This document shows, piece after piece, positions 26,423 to 35,327 of a stretch of 64,000 nt of DNA. The notes under the pieces are model-generated. The model made no database searches. It was given only the letters and a program-made list of their open reading frames with translations, and was not told the DNA's origin. The stretch is from Lachnospiraceae bacterium UBA1818 (lineage in GTDB: Bacteria > Bacillota > Clostridia > Lachnospirales > Lachnospiraceae), in contig CAJFQZ010000004.1 of NCBI GenBank assembly GCA_904419285.1, positions 53,489 through 117,488 of the forward strand, written 5' to 3'. The translations under genes were made by a program, and so were the position numbers. The first letter of the stretch is position 1. Each line of letters begins with the position of its first letter.

Positions 26423-27388
26423 ATGTCAGGGGAAGAACAATGGGCATGGCAGGTGATCGACGAGGTGGAGAAGGCCGTGGTCGGGAAAAGAGAGATCCTG
26501 ACGAAGATCATGACGGCGATTCTTGCAGGAGGACACATTTTAATAGAAGATATTCCCGGTACGGGAAAGACCACCATGGCCCTGGCATTTTCCAGAGCTA
26601 TGGGGCTGGAGGTGAAGCGCGTGCAGTTTACACCGGACGTGCTGCCGTCAGATCTGACGGGTTTTACGATCTTTCAGAGAGAGACAGGGCAGTTTGTCTA
26701 TCAGCCGGGAGCAGTGATGTGCAATCTGCTGCTTGCGGATGAGATCAACAGGACGTCACCAAAGACGCAGTCTGCGCTGCTCGAGGTCATGGAAGAGCAT
26801 CAGGTGACGGTTGACGGGGTAACGAGAAAGACCGGAGACCCGTTTATTGTCCTTGCGACAGAGAATCCGGTCGGATCCGCCGGAACACAGCTTCTGCCCG
26901 AATCTCAGCTGGATCGTTTTATGATCTGTGTCAGCATGGGCTATCCTACACTGGAGGAAGAGGTCAGGATCCTGAGAAGGAGTCAGGGAAGTATGCAGTC
27001 AGGCGAACGGATCACAGACAGTGTTCAGCCGATCCTGGACGCGCCGCTGCTCCTCAGACTCAGGAAGAGCGCGGGAGAGGTTTATGTACATGAACTGATC
27101 TACCACTATATCGCGGAGCTTGCGCAGGCGACCAGACAAAATGAATGGGTCGAACTGGGACTGAGCCCGAGAGGGACTGTCGCCCTCACGGCAATGGCGA
27201 AAGCGCGCGCATATCTGAAGGGGCGTGCATTTGTGATCCCTTCCGATGTGGCGGATGTTTTCCCGGATGTGGCATCCCACAGGCTGATCCTGAACATGAA
27301 GGCGAAGGTTGGCCGCGTCAGGATGGACGAACTGATACGGCAGGTGGCCGAGAGCGTGCCTCAGCCGTCTGTAAAAAAGAGGCGCTAG
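26423..27388 (+). CDS. MoxR-family AAA+ ATPase
   Basis: A 321-residue AAA+ ATPase. Walker A is EDIPGTGKTTMA (about residue 42), Walker B LLLADEINRTSPKTQSALLE, sensor 1 VLATENPVGSAGTQLLPESQ with the arginine finger region LDRF, and a C-terminal lid with LGLSPRGTVAL. MoxR proteins act as chaperone-like motors, usually encoded with DUF58 proteins; one starts 3 bp downstream. With the transglutaminase gene this gives the common MoxR-DUF58-TGase trio. Confidence 0.95.
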   Translation: MSGEEQWAWQVIDEVEKAVVGKREILTKIMTAILAGGHILIEDIPGTGKTTMALAFSRAMGLEVKRVQFTPDVLPSDLTGFTIFQRETGQFVYQPGAVMCNLLLADEINRTSPKTQSALLEVMEEHQVTVDGVTRKTGDPFIVLATENPVGSAGTQLLPESQLDRFMICVSMGYPTLEEEVRILRRSQGSMQSGERITDSVQPILDAPLLLRLRKSAGEVYVHELIYHYIAELAQATRQNEWVELGLSPRGTVALTAMAKARAYLKGRAFVIPSDVADVFPDVASHRLILNMKAKVGRVRMDELIRQVAESVPQPSVKKRR

Positions 27389-27391
27389 AAA

Positions 27392-28447
27392 ATGTGGAAG
27401 AGAATAACTGGTTATCTTGCAGTACTGATCCTGGTCATATACCTTTATTTTATGTATGACGAGACAGTGATCTCAGGAATACTTGTTCTGACAGTCCTCT
27501 ATCCGATATGCGCAGGGACCTTTCTTCTGCTGGTCAGAAAAAAAATCAGCGCGGAGCTGGACAGGGTGCCTCCTGTGGGAGAAAAGGGAAAACGCATCCG
27601 CTCCGGGGCAACGGTCAGAAGCAGTTCCCGAACAGTTTCCGTCCGCTGTGAAGTACTGATCTCAGTGAGGAACAGGATTTCCGGAAGGAAGATAAGGCGG
27701 AGGTATCAGGGAGTCCTTGCGCCGGGACAGACAGAGACATTCTGGTGTGAATCTTCGTCAGAATTCTGCGGAAATATGGAAGTGGAGCTGGAGTCTGTCA
27801 GAATCTGCGACATGTTCGGGATTTTCTATATAAATCGTTCTGTGCGCAGCAGGGCGTCTGTGAAGATCATGCCTGAATTGCGGCTCATGCCTCTGGAGAT
27901 CACCAGGGCAGTCAGAGAGTTCCGGACAGACTCGGACGAATACTCCGGGGAGAAGAAGGGGGATGATCCGTCCGAACTTTTTCAGGTCCGGGAATACCGT
28001 GTCCAGGACTCTGTAAGGGATATCCACTGGAAGCTGAGCGCAAAAGAAGAGGAGCTTATGGTAAAGGAACACGGACTTCCCCTCGGATGCAGCGTGCTCG
28101 TGTGGATCGATCTGCCGGAAAAGGAGACGTCGGCAGCAGGATTTTCGAAACTCCTGGAGACAGCTGCATCTCTGTCGGTCTCTCTTGCGGAGCAGAGGTG
28201 CATTCATCTTGCAGCCTGGTATGAAGAAAAGAATGAAAGGATCGGAATGCGGCGGGTCAAGGATGAGAAGTCCGCCTGGGAGATGATCTGGCAGCTGACC
28301 GAGATCGAACCGTATCGGGATCCGGCCAGGAAGCAGATCTGTTTCGAAGATACATTCCGGGGGCATGAATTTGCTGCCACGGTGACCATAGACGGACAGG
28401 GGGTCCTCAGGAAGAATGGAGAGATCCCTGAACTACTCCGGCTGTGA
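27392..28447 (+). CDS. DUF58 domain-containing membrane protein
   Basis: A 351-residue protein with two N-terminal hydrophobic helices (residues about 5-22 and 28-48), a beta-rich extracytoplasmic or cytoplasmic segment, and the DUF58 core near residues 195-230. There the motif VREYRVQDSVRDIHWKLSAK corresponds to the family's 'R.Y..GD..R.I.W...Ar'. DUF58 is a von Willebrand-factor-A-like domain thought to be a MoxR client. The expected GD pair is QD here. It starts 3 bp after moxR and is followed by the transglutaminase gene, so the three should be co-transcribed. Confidence 0.88.
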   Translation: MWKRITGYLAVLILVIYLYFMYDETVISGILVLTVLYPICAGTFLLLVRKKISAELDRVPPVGEKGKRIRSGATVRSSSRTVSVRCEVLISVRNRISGRKIRRRYQGVLAPGQTETFWCESSSEFCGNMEVELESVRICDMFGIFYINRSVRSRASVKIMPELRLMPLEITRAVREFRTDSDEYSGEKKGDDPSELFQVREYRVQDSVRDIHWKLSAKEEELMVKEHGLPLGCSVLVWIDLPEKETSAAGFSKLLETAASLSVSLAEQRCIHLAAWYEEKNERIGMRRVKDEKSAWEMIWQLTEIEPYRDPARKQICFEDTFRGHEFAATVTIDGQGVLRKNGEIPELLRL

Positions 28448-28540
28448 ACAGGCAGGGATGCGGGCGGATGAAGGGAAAATGCAGAAGAGAAAGACGGATG
28501 CGGTCAGAGCAGGCGGTGTTATGACATGGAGAGGATAAGG

Positions 28541-30625
28541 ATGCGGAAAAAGAAGAAAATGTTATCCGGCGTTCGTTCCGGAATCACAGTGTACGGCGGC
28601 CTGCCGGGGAAAAACAGGGCAGGACAGCAGGACGGGAGTGCATGGGTTCTGAATGCGGTCAGCGTCTGTCTTCTTGCCGCAGCATGGTGGAATGCTGTCC
28701 TTTCAGTTTTCCCCTTCGATATCAGCAGAGCCTGGCTGTACGGATGCCTTGCGGCAATTGCAGCGGCGCTGAACCTTCTGCACAGAAAAGCGGGCAGGCG
28801 CACTGCGGTCTGTATTTTTCTTTTGTCAGGCGTCCTGATCGCAGCCGGATGCCTCGTGGCTTCGTATGTTCCGCTGCAGGCAGGGGCACGGACAGTGGGA
28901 GCGGCAGCAGCGGCTGCCACGATCCCGCTGCTTGAATCGTGGACGCTGGTGAAAAAGACCGGCCGTGGAAAGGCGGCTGCCGGACTCCTGATCCCGGTTC
29001 CGCTGATCGCCGCCGCCTGCGCTGGCAGTTTCCAGCCGGCAGTCCCGTGCTGGCTTCTTCTGATCGCCGGAGGATTCTATTTTGCGTCGGGCAGCGGCAT
29101 GGCCGGACATAGGAGCGGCATCAGCGCATGGATCCGGTCCTGCGCTGTCCTGGCGGTCCTCTGCCTGGCTGCTGTCCTGTCTGCTTCGGCAGGGCGTCTG
29201 CTGGACATCGGGCGGAGTGCTCCGGGAGGATATTATCAGGAGGGAAGAGACTGGTTCAGCACGGGGATCGCAGAACGGCTGGAGCGGATGGTTTCGGGAC
29301 TGACACCGGATGAGACCGGGGAGGAAACGGACTCTTCCGTGGAGAATCCGCAGGCAGAACCTGAGAATGGGCAGGAAGTACAGGAAGAGATCCCGGAACG
29401 AGAGACGGACCAGGGAATGCCGGAGGAAGACGGCGGGATGGAGGATCTGAACAGCCTTTCCAGATATACTCCCACAGATGCTGCAGTGGGCGATGTTACA
29501 GTGGACGAAAGGCCCAGCGGCACAGTTTATGTGCCGGAGCATTACGGTATAACCTATACCGGGAACGCCTGGATCGATATGGAAGATTACGGCCAGAGAA
29601 ACTGGGAGACTGTATATGGAAGCGGACAATATGTGGATACTTCGGCGCCGGAAACACTTCTGGAAGCCTGCCAGAGCTATCCGTCAGATCTGTCTGAGCT
29701 GGAGGGACTGATCGGCAGCGGATGGAATACAGGTTCCATTGAGTCAGTGGGCAGGGAGATCGACAGAGAATTTGCCCTGCGCGCGGTATATGACACAGCG
29801 CCGGGGGCAACTCCTCAGGATGAAGATTTCGTCGAATATTTCCTGTTTGAGAGAGGGCGGGGATTCTGTGTCCATTTTGCGTCTGCCGCTGTGCTTTTGT
29901 ATCGGATGAGCGGATATCCGGCGAGATATGTGAGCGGCTATGCTGTGCCCGCGTCAGCGTTCCGGGAGACGGAGAACGGGGAGTATCAGGCACAGATCGA
30001 CGGGACCATGGGACATGCCTGGGCTCAGGTATATGATGGGCAGACGGGAGTGTGGCTCAATGAAGAACATACTCCGTCGAGAGCCGCTTCAAGTACAGAG
30101 CAGAACACGGATATCCCTCAGCCGGACAGCGGGGGGAGAGAGAATGCGGAGCCGGAGGGACAGAACGACATTGCCAGAGCCGCGGAACGGCTGCTCACAG
30201 GTCTCCTTATACTGGCGGCTGTGATCCTGACGGTCCTCGTGCAGGCGGGTATCCGCCGTAGAAGGCTGAGACGGAAATTCTCAAGAAAAAGGAACGGTGA
30301 GGGGATCATCTGTATGTATGACAGCATTCTGAGCACCTCGAAATTTATCGGCTGCAGCAGCGGAAAGATGCCGGATGAGGAGCTGACCGGACGGCTCAGC
30401 GAAGAATTCCCCGAGATCACTGCCAGAGAATGGAAATGGATGGAAGAGCGGACGCTGGAGAGTATGTTTTATCATCTTGAAAAAGAGGAAGATGAGTGGA
30501 AGAAAATGGCGGAGCTGTACTGCAGATTCCAGTGGGCTGCGCGCGGCAGAATGAACCGCAGAAAGAGATGGATGTACGATTATATCAGCTGCTGCGGATG
30601 TGTATACAAGTATACGGACAAATGA
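28541..30625 (+). CDS. Transglutaminase-like membrane protein
   Basis: A 694-residue protein from the ATG at 28541, chosen because GGAGAGG ends 6 bp upstream; an ATG at 28526 is possible. About six transmembrane helices occupy residues 30-220. An extracellular region follows with an acidic Glu/Pro linker (about 255-300), and then a transglutaminase core: Cys443 in GRGFCVHFASA and His492 in MGHAWAQVYDG. The usual WvpvDPTP Asp is replaced in WLNEEHTPS (Glu508/Glu509). A last transmembrane helix (about 555-575) leads to a cytoplasmic tail of about 115 residues. It probably modifies or cleaves surface proteins; the substrate is unknown. Third gene of the MoxR-DUF58 unit. Confidence 0.9.
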   Translation: MRKKKKMLSGVRSGITVYGGLPGKNRAGQQDGSAWVLNAVSVCLLAAAWWNAVLSVFPFDISRAWLYGCLAAIAAALNLLHRKAGRRTAVCIFLLSGVLIAAGCLVASYVPLQAGARTVGAAAAAATIPLLESWTLVKKTGRGKAAAGLLIPVPLIAAACAGSFQPAVPCWLLLIAGGFYFASGSGMAGHRSGISAWIRSCAVLAVLCLAAVLSASAGRLLDIGRSAPGGYYQEGRDWFSTGIAERLERMVSGLTPDETGEETDSSVENPQAEPENGQEVQEEIPERETDQGMPEEDGGMEDLNSLSRYTPTDAAVGDVTVDERPSGTVYVPEHYGITYTGNAWIDMEDYGQRNWETVYGSGQYVDTSAPETLLEACQSYPSDLSELEGLIGSGWNTGSIESVGREIDREFALRAVYDTAPGATPQDEDFVEYFLFERGRGFCVHFASAAVLLYRMSGYPARYVSGYAVPASAFRETENGEYQAQIDGTMGHAWAQVYDGQTGVWLNEEHTPSRAASSTEQNTDIPQPDSGGRENAEPEGQNDIARAAERLLTGLLILAAVILTVLVQAGIRRRRLRRKFSRKRNGEGIICMYDSILSTSKFIGCSSGKMPDEELTGRLSEEFPEITAREWKWMEERTLESMFYHLEKEEDEWKKMAELYCRFQWAARGRMNRRKRWMYDYISCCGCVYKYTDK

Positions 30626-30645
30626 CAAATTCTTTTATTCCACCA

Positions 30646-30675
30646 TTGCATGTTACAGAGCAATGATGATATAAT
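30646..30675 (+). promoter_or_regulatory. Promoter of the DUF5717-DUF5716-TPR operon
   Basis: TTGCAT at 30646-30651, 18-bp spacer, TATAAT at 30670-30675, about 60 bp before the first gene. This suggests the three genes are controlled separately from the MoxR unit. Confidence 0.6.
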
Positions 30676-30734
30676 TCATAGTAGCGTTCTTTTGCCGTTT
30701 GGGCAGGAACAAGTATTGTGAGTAGGTGACGGAT

Positions 30735-33700
30735 TTGAAGAATAAGATCAAACGATTTGCAAAAGGGGATTTCCACATTCCCCAGCCGGATATAATATTC
30801 CCGGAGACCCACATTGTAATGCGGGTCGGGGAAGGCGAAGAATATAAAGGAAGCTTTTCTCTCCAGAATCAGGGAGAGGGCACGATAAGAGGACTGGTCT
30901 ATCCGTCTTCCTACCGTGTGCGCTGCGCGGAACAGGGCTTTGACGGGAATCCGGTGAACATATCATATACATATGACGGCCGGGGACTTGTACCGGGGCA
31001 TGTGGAGCACGGAAAGTTTACGATCGTCTGCAACGGGGGCGAATACGATATCGCATTTACCGCGATCATTGAGAAGCCGTTTGTCATGACTTCTTACGGA
31101 AAGGTGCAGAGCCTTGAGGATTTCAAGAAGCTGGCGTTCCGCGATGCGGCGGAGGCGGAGAAGCTGTTCCGTTCAAGAGATTTCTATGAGATCCTGAAAT
31201 ATGAAGATGTGAGGATACAGGCTCTCTACGACAATATGCGCAAGTGGGAACTGGACCAGCACGGGCTGGAAGAATTCCTTGTCGGCTGCAAGCAGAAAGA
31301 GAAGATCTTCCTCACTCTTGAGGAAGAGAGCCGCGCGTTCATGTCTTTAACGGAGGCGCGCAAGGAGACGTTTACGATCAAAAAGAATACATGGGGATAT
31401 CTGGAGATCGATGTGCGCACTATAGGCGATTTTCTCTATGTAGAACATACCCATATCACAACAGAAGAATTTATAGGAAATTCCTACCGCCTGGAGTATT
31501 TTATCACGGTGGAGAATCTGCATGCCGGGAGTAATTTCGGACAGGTGATCCTTGAGACGCCGTATGAGACTCTTACGTATGAAGTCGTGGTCGAGAAAAA
31601 TGTCAGCCGCGATGAGGAACGGAGGGAGAATCGGAAGGAGTTTGCCGGCATTCTGCGGGGATATCTAAATTATGAAGGGGGAAGGACAGATCTTCAGACA
31701 TGGTCGGAGGACGCTCTGAAGCGGATCGGCCGTCTGCGGGAGGCGGACAGCAAGAATGAGTTCTATCTCCTGATCCACGCCCATATCTGTCTGATCGGCG
31801 GAAGGCCAAATGAAGCGAAGATGCTTCTGGAGTCTTACAATTATAACCGCTTTGCGATCGGCAGGGATGTGGAACTGAGTTCTTATTACCTCTATCTGAC
31901 AACGCTGCTCAGCAACGATACGCTTGCACAGCGCAGGGTCGCGGAGGAACTGTCGCGGTCGTTCATGAAACATCCGGACAGCTGGCGGATTCTCTGCATG
32001 CTGGTGGAAGTGGACTCGGAATATAAAATCTACAGCGAAAGGCTCCGGGCTCTGGAAAAGCAGTTCTATGAGGAACGCTCCCACAGTATCTGGTTTTATC
32101 TGCAGGCGTTCCGCTGTTTCCGGGAGAAGAGCTCTTCCCTGAAAAAGCTGGGGATGTTTGAGGTGAGGGTCCTGCTGTTCGCGGTAAAATATAAGCTGAT
32201 GACAAAGGAACTGGCATTGTATACAGCCAATCTGGCGAGCCAGATGAAAGTGTTCGACAAACATCTGTACCAGGTGCTTGTCCTTGCCTATGACATGTAT
32301 GAGGAATCGATGATCCTCACGGCGATCTGCACACTGCTCATCAAGGGAAACTGTATGGACGGCTGCTATTTCAAATGGTACGAGAAAGCGGTGGAATCTG
32401 AGCTTAAGATCGCCCAGCTCTATGAATACTATATGGCGGCTGCGCGTCCGGATCAGTTCCACAAGCCGCTCCCGCGTTCTGTATACCTGTATTTCATGCA
32501 TGGGAATTCGCTGGATTATCATAAATGTGCCTTCCTTTATTCAAATCTGATCACTTATGAGGATGAGACAAGCGAGATCTACGCCCACTACAGGGACGAG
32601 ATGGAGGCGTTTGCGTGGAGCCAGCTGGAACGCAGGAATGTGGATGAACAGCTCCGGATCATTTACAAGAGATTTCTTGTGGAGTCGGCCATGAATACGG
32701 AGAGGATCCGGGCACTTTACGATATCTGCCATGCATACTGGATCACTACGAAGGTGCCCAATATGAAATATGTCCATGTGATCGCCGAGGATGGAACGAT
32801 TACACAGAAGGCGCCGTACCTGGAAAATGGTACAAGAGTATTCTTGTATGCAAAGACGGACCGGCTTGTGTGGGAGGCTAAGGATGGCAGACATTATACC
32901 GACTCCATCCCATATGAGAGTAAAAGGCTGTTCTATGAGCTGCGCTATATGGACTTGTGCAGAAAATATCTGAACGGGCTGATGAAAAACAGGCACAATG
33001 AGGAAAAGGAAGAACTTACTCTTGACATCGTAAAAGAGAAGGGACTGGAGAATTATCCTGAGGAAGAGATCTTCAGCCTGTGTACGAAGAATATCCGCGA
33101 GAATAATTATGAAAACGATGATTTCCTTACATATGTCTGCTTTGACCTGTTTAAAAAGCATCAGTATGACAAGGTGATCCTCACTTATCTTGCAAACTAT
33201 TACTGCGGAGCAACGCTTGACATGAAGAGGCTCTGGAGGGAAGCGCGGGATTATGAGGTGCATACACATAAACTTACGGAGCGGATCCTGACCCAGATGC
33301 TGTTTTCGGAGGAGCTTTTCCAGGAAGCCCAGATCTTCGAGGAATACTATGAAGAAGGTGCATATTACCGCCTCCAGCAGGCTTATCTCGCATATGTGTC
33401 ACGAGAATACGTGGTGGAGGAGCGGAAGATCGGGCGGAGCGTGATCGATATCATCTGCCGGGAATATGAAAAAGGAGAGACAACCATCGACATCTGCAAG
33501 CTGGCAGTCCTCAAATACTATTCCACAAGAGAATACAGCTCGCAGACCCGGAAGACACTGAAGAAATTCCTTCAGGAGCTCTGCGGAAAGCAGATCTATT
33601 TCCCGTTCTTCCTGGCATATGAAAAGGACTGGCTGATCGAGCTTCAGCTCTGGGACAAGGTGCTGATCGAGTACAAAGGACAGAAGGGCAGCCGGGTCAT

Positions 33701-34028
33701 GCTGTACTATCAGCTTCAGAAAGGCGGACAGGAGCCGGCGGACTATTCAACAGAAGTGCTCAGCCCGATGTATGAAAATCTCTATGTAAAGAAGTTCGTC
33801 CTCTTTGCAAATGAGAAGCTGAGATACTATTTTAAGGAGACAATAGACGGCAACTCCTACCGGAGCGACAAAGAGACCTGCGTCAGGGATGTCACAGAAG
33901 GGGAGCCGGGAAGATACGGGAGGATCAACGATATCCTTCTGGAAAAGGATAAGAACGAACGCGAAAAGAAGATGCGGGATTACGCGCTGGAAGACGCAGT
34001 GGCGGTCCACATGTTCGAGCAGTATTAA
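30735..34028 (+). CDS. DUF5717-like giant protein: beta-sandwich domains plus helical repeats
   Basis: A protein of 1097 residues from the TTG at 30735, which has AGGTGA 5 bp upstream; a GTG at 30726 lacks a site. There is no signal peptide or membrane helix, so it should be cytoplasmic. Two beta-sandwich-like domains occupy residues about 20-105 (IVMRVGEGEEYKGSFSLQNQ) and about 210-295 (GYLEIDVRTIGDFLYVE). The remaining 800 residues are helical with paired amphipathic helices typical of TPR/SEL1-like solenoids and many Tyr, Glu, Arg and Lys residues. I associate it with the DUF5717 family of Lachnospiraceae. Only 15 bp separate it from the Hsp70-like gene. The function is unknown; a scaffold role is inferred. 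Confidence 0.75.
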   Translation: MKNKIKRFAKGDFHIPQPDIIFPETHIVMRVGEGEEYKGSFSLQNQGEGTIRGLVYPSSYRVRCAEQGFDGNPVNISYTYDGRGLVPGHVEHGKFTIVCNGGEYDIAFTAIIEKPFVMTSYGKVQSLEDFKKLAFRDAAEAEKLFRSRDFYEILKYEDVRIQALYDNMRKWELDQHGLEEFLVGCKQKEKIFLTLEEESRAFMSLTEARKETFTIKKNTWGYLEIDVRTIGDFLYVEHTHITTEEFIGNSYRLEYFITVENLHAGSNFGQVILETPYETLTYEVVVEKNVSRDEERRENRKEFAGILRGYLNYEGGRTDLQTWSEDALKRIGRLREADSKNEFYLLIHAHICLIGGRPNEAKMLLESYNYNRFAIGRDVELSSYYLYLTTLLSNDTLAQRRVAEELSRSFMKHPDSWRILCMLVEVDSEYKIYSERLRALEKQFYEERSHSIWFYLQAFRCFREKSSSLKKLGMFEVRVLLFAVKYKLMTKELALYTANLASQMKVFDKHLYQVLVLAYDMYEESMILTAICTLLIKGNCMDGCYFKWYEKAVESELKIAQLYEYYMAAARPDQFHKPLPRSVYLYFMHGNSLDYHKCAFLYSNLITYEDETSEIYAHYRDEMEAFAWSQLERRNVDEQLRIIYKRFLVESAMNTERIRALYDICHAYWITTKVPNMKYVHVIAEDGTITQKAPYLENGTRVFLYAKTDRLVWEAKDGRHYTDSIPYESKRLFYELRYMDLCRKYLNGLMKNRHNEEKEELTLDIVKEKGLENYPEEEIFSLCTKNIRENNYENDDFLTYVCFDLFKKHQYDKVILTYLANYYCGATLDMKRLWREARDYEVHTHKLTERILTQMLFSEELFQEAQIFEEYYEEGAYYRLQQAYLAYVSREYVVEERKIGRSVIDIICREYEKGETTIDICKLAVLKYYSTREYSSQTRKTLKKFLQELCGKQIYFPFFLAYEKDWLIELQLWDKVLIEYKGQKGSRVMLYYQLQKGGQEPADYSTEVLSPMYENLYVKKFVLFANEKLRYYFKETIDGNSYRSDKETCVRDVTEGEPGRYGRINDILLEKDKNEREKKMRDYALEDAVAVHMFEQY

Positions 34029-34043
34029 GGAGGACAGCTTTCC

Positions 34044-35327
34044 ATGGGACAAGGCAATATAATAGGATATGAGATAAATGAAAAGACCTGCCAGATCAGT
34101 TTTTACAATGAGCGGCAGATGGAGCCGGAGACCCTGGAGGTGGATGCGGACAATTACCAGATCCCTCTGATCATCGGGAAGCTGAGAGATACATGGGCAT
34201 ACGGAAAGGAAGCTAAAAGGCTCGTATCGATCAAAGAAGGCTACACTGTGACAAGGCTTCTGAGCAGGAGCCTTGCCGGAGACAAGGTCGAGCTTGGAGA
34301 AGAGACCTACGATGCGGTATGGCTGCTGTCCCGGTTTATCGAGATGTCGCTGCAGTCCTTTCCACAGATCGACGGGATCGTGTTTACTGTCCCGTCACTG
34401 ACCGAGGAACTGGCGCATCTGCTCCGCGGGATCGCGGTGCGTATGGAGATAGACAAAAGGCACATTTTCATCCAGGACTACAAAGAGAGTTTCTGTAATT
34501 ATCTGTTTTATCAGCCGAAAGAGCTGTGGCAGTACGATGCGGCGCTGTTCTGCTGTGACAGAAATGAGATCAAAGCATACATGCTCCGCAGGCTGAAACC
34601 CGGGCTCGGCGGAGGAAAGACGACTTTTGTGACAGTGGATGAGGTCGCCAGCGCTCACATGAAGGAACTTGCCATGGTCTATCCGGTGCTCAACGAGGAT
34701 AAGGCGAAGGAGGCGGACGCCATGTTCTCCAGATTTATTGAGAGTGTATTCGACAAGCGGATCGTCTCGTCTGTTTTCCTTACGGGAGAAGGATTTGAGA
34801 ACAACTGGTATCCCAGATCTCTCAGGGTGCTCTGCAACGGGCGCCGCGCGTTCATCGGAAATAATCTGTACAGCAAGGGCGCGTGCTATACGGCTTACAG
34901 GAAGCTGTACATGCACATTGAGAATCCGGTCTACCTGTCGGAGGACAAACTGACCGATCAGATCACAGTCAATATGCGGGTGGACGGACAGGAGATGTGG
35001 TATCCGATCGTATCCTGGGGAACACACTGGTACGAGTCCAACAACCAGTGGGAGGTGCTCATGGAGGATGTGGAAGACATTGAGTTCCATGTGGAGTCAC
35101 TGATCCAGGGGACGATGAGGACAGAGAAGATCTCGCTGGACAAGTTCCCGAAAAGGGCAGAGTATTCCATGCGCCTGCAGATGGAGACTCTTTTCCTCGA
35201 CGAGAAAACCTGTAAGATCACAGTGAAGGACGTAGGATTCGGAGACTTTTTCCTGCCAACGGATTTTCAGGCAGAAAAGATCATTCACTTAGGAGGAAAT
35301 GATGGGAAATTTAATTCTTTGTCATGA
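34044..35327 (+). CDS. DUF5716-like protein with a divergent Hsp70/actin-type fold
   Basis: A 427-residue protein, AAGGAGGA upstream of the ATG. The order of elements follows an Hsp70: a phosphate-1-like strand GNIIGYEINEKTCQISFYN, then YGKEAKRLVS, then IVFTVPSLTEELAHLLRG with IFIQDYKES, then a second-lobe strand AALFCCDRNEIKAYML, an adenosine-motif-like VFLTGEGFENNW, and the KGACYTAYRK helix. A C-terminal beta-rich part ends in ITVKDVGFGDFFLPTD, like an Hsp70 substrate-binding domain. The acidic and Gly-rich catalytic residues are largely missing, so ATPase activity is doubtful. The fold call is inference. The end overlaps the next gene by 26 bp, implying coupled translation. Confidence 0.7.
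   Translation: MGQGNIIGYEINEKTCQISFYNERQMEPETLEVDADNYQIPLIIGKLRDTWAYGKEAKRLVSIKEGYTVTRLLSRSLAGDKVELGEETYDAVWLLSRFIEMSLQSFPQIDGIVFTVPSLTEELAHLLRGIAVRMEIDKRHIFIQDYKESFCNYLFYQPKELWQYDAALFCCDRNEIKAYMLRRLKPGLGGGKTTFVTVDEVASAHMKELAMVYPVLNEDKAKEADAMFSRFIESVFDKRIVSSVFLTGEGFENNWYPRSLRVLCNGRRAFIGNNLYSKGACYTAYRKLYMHIENPVYLSEDKLTDQITVNMRVDGQEMWYPIVSWGTHWYESNNQWEVLMEDVEDIEFHVESLIQGTMRTEKISLDKFPKRAEYSMRLQMETLFLDEKTCKITVKDVGFGDFFLPTDFQAEKIIHLGGNDGKFNSLS

Noticed and set aside
28826-29629. A 267-codon minus-strand open frame
   Set aside because: Antisense to the transglutaminase gene and low in recognisable protein features.
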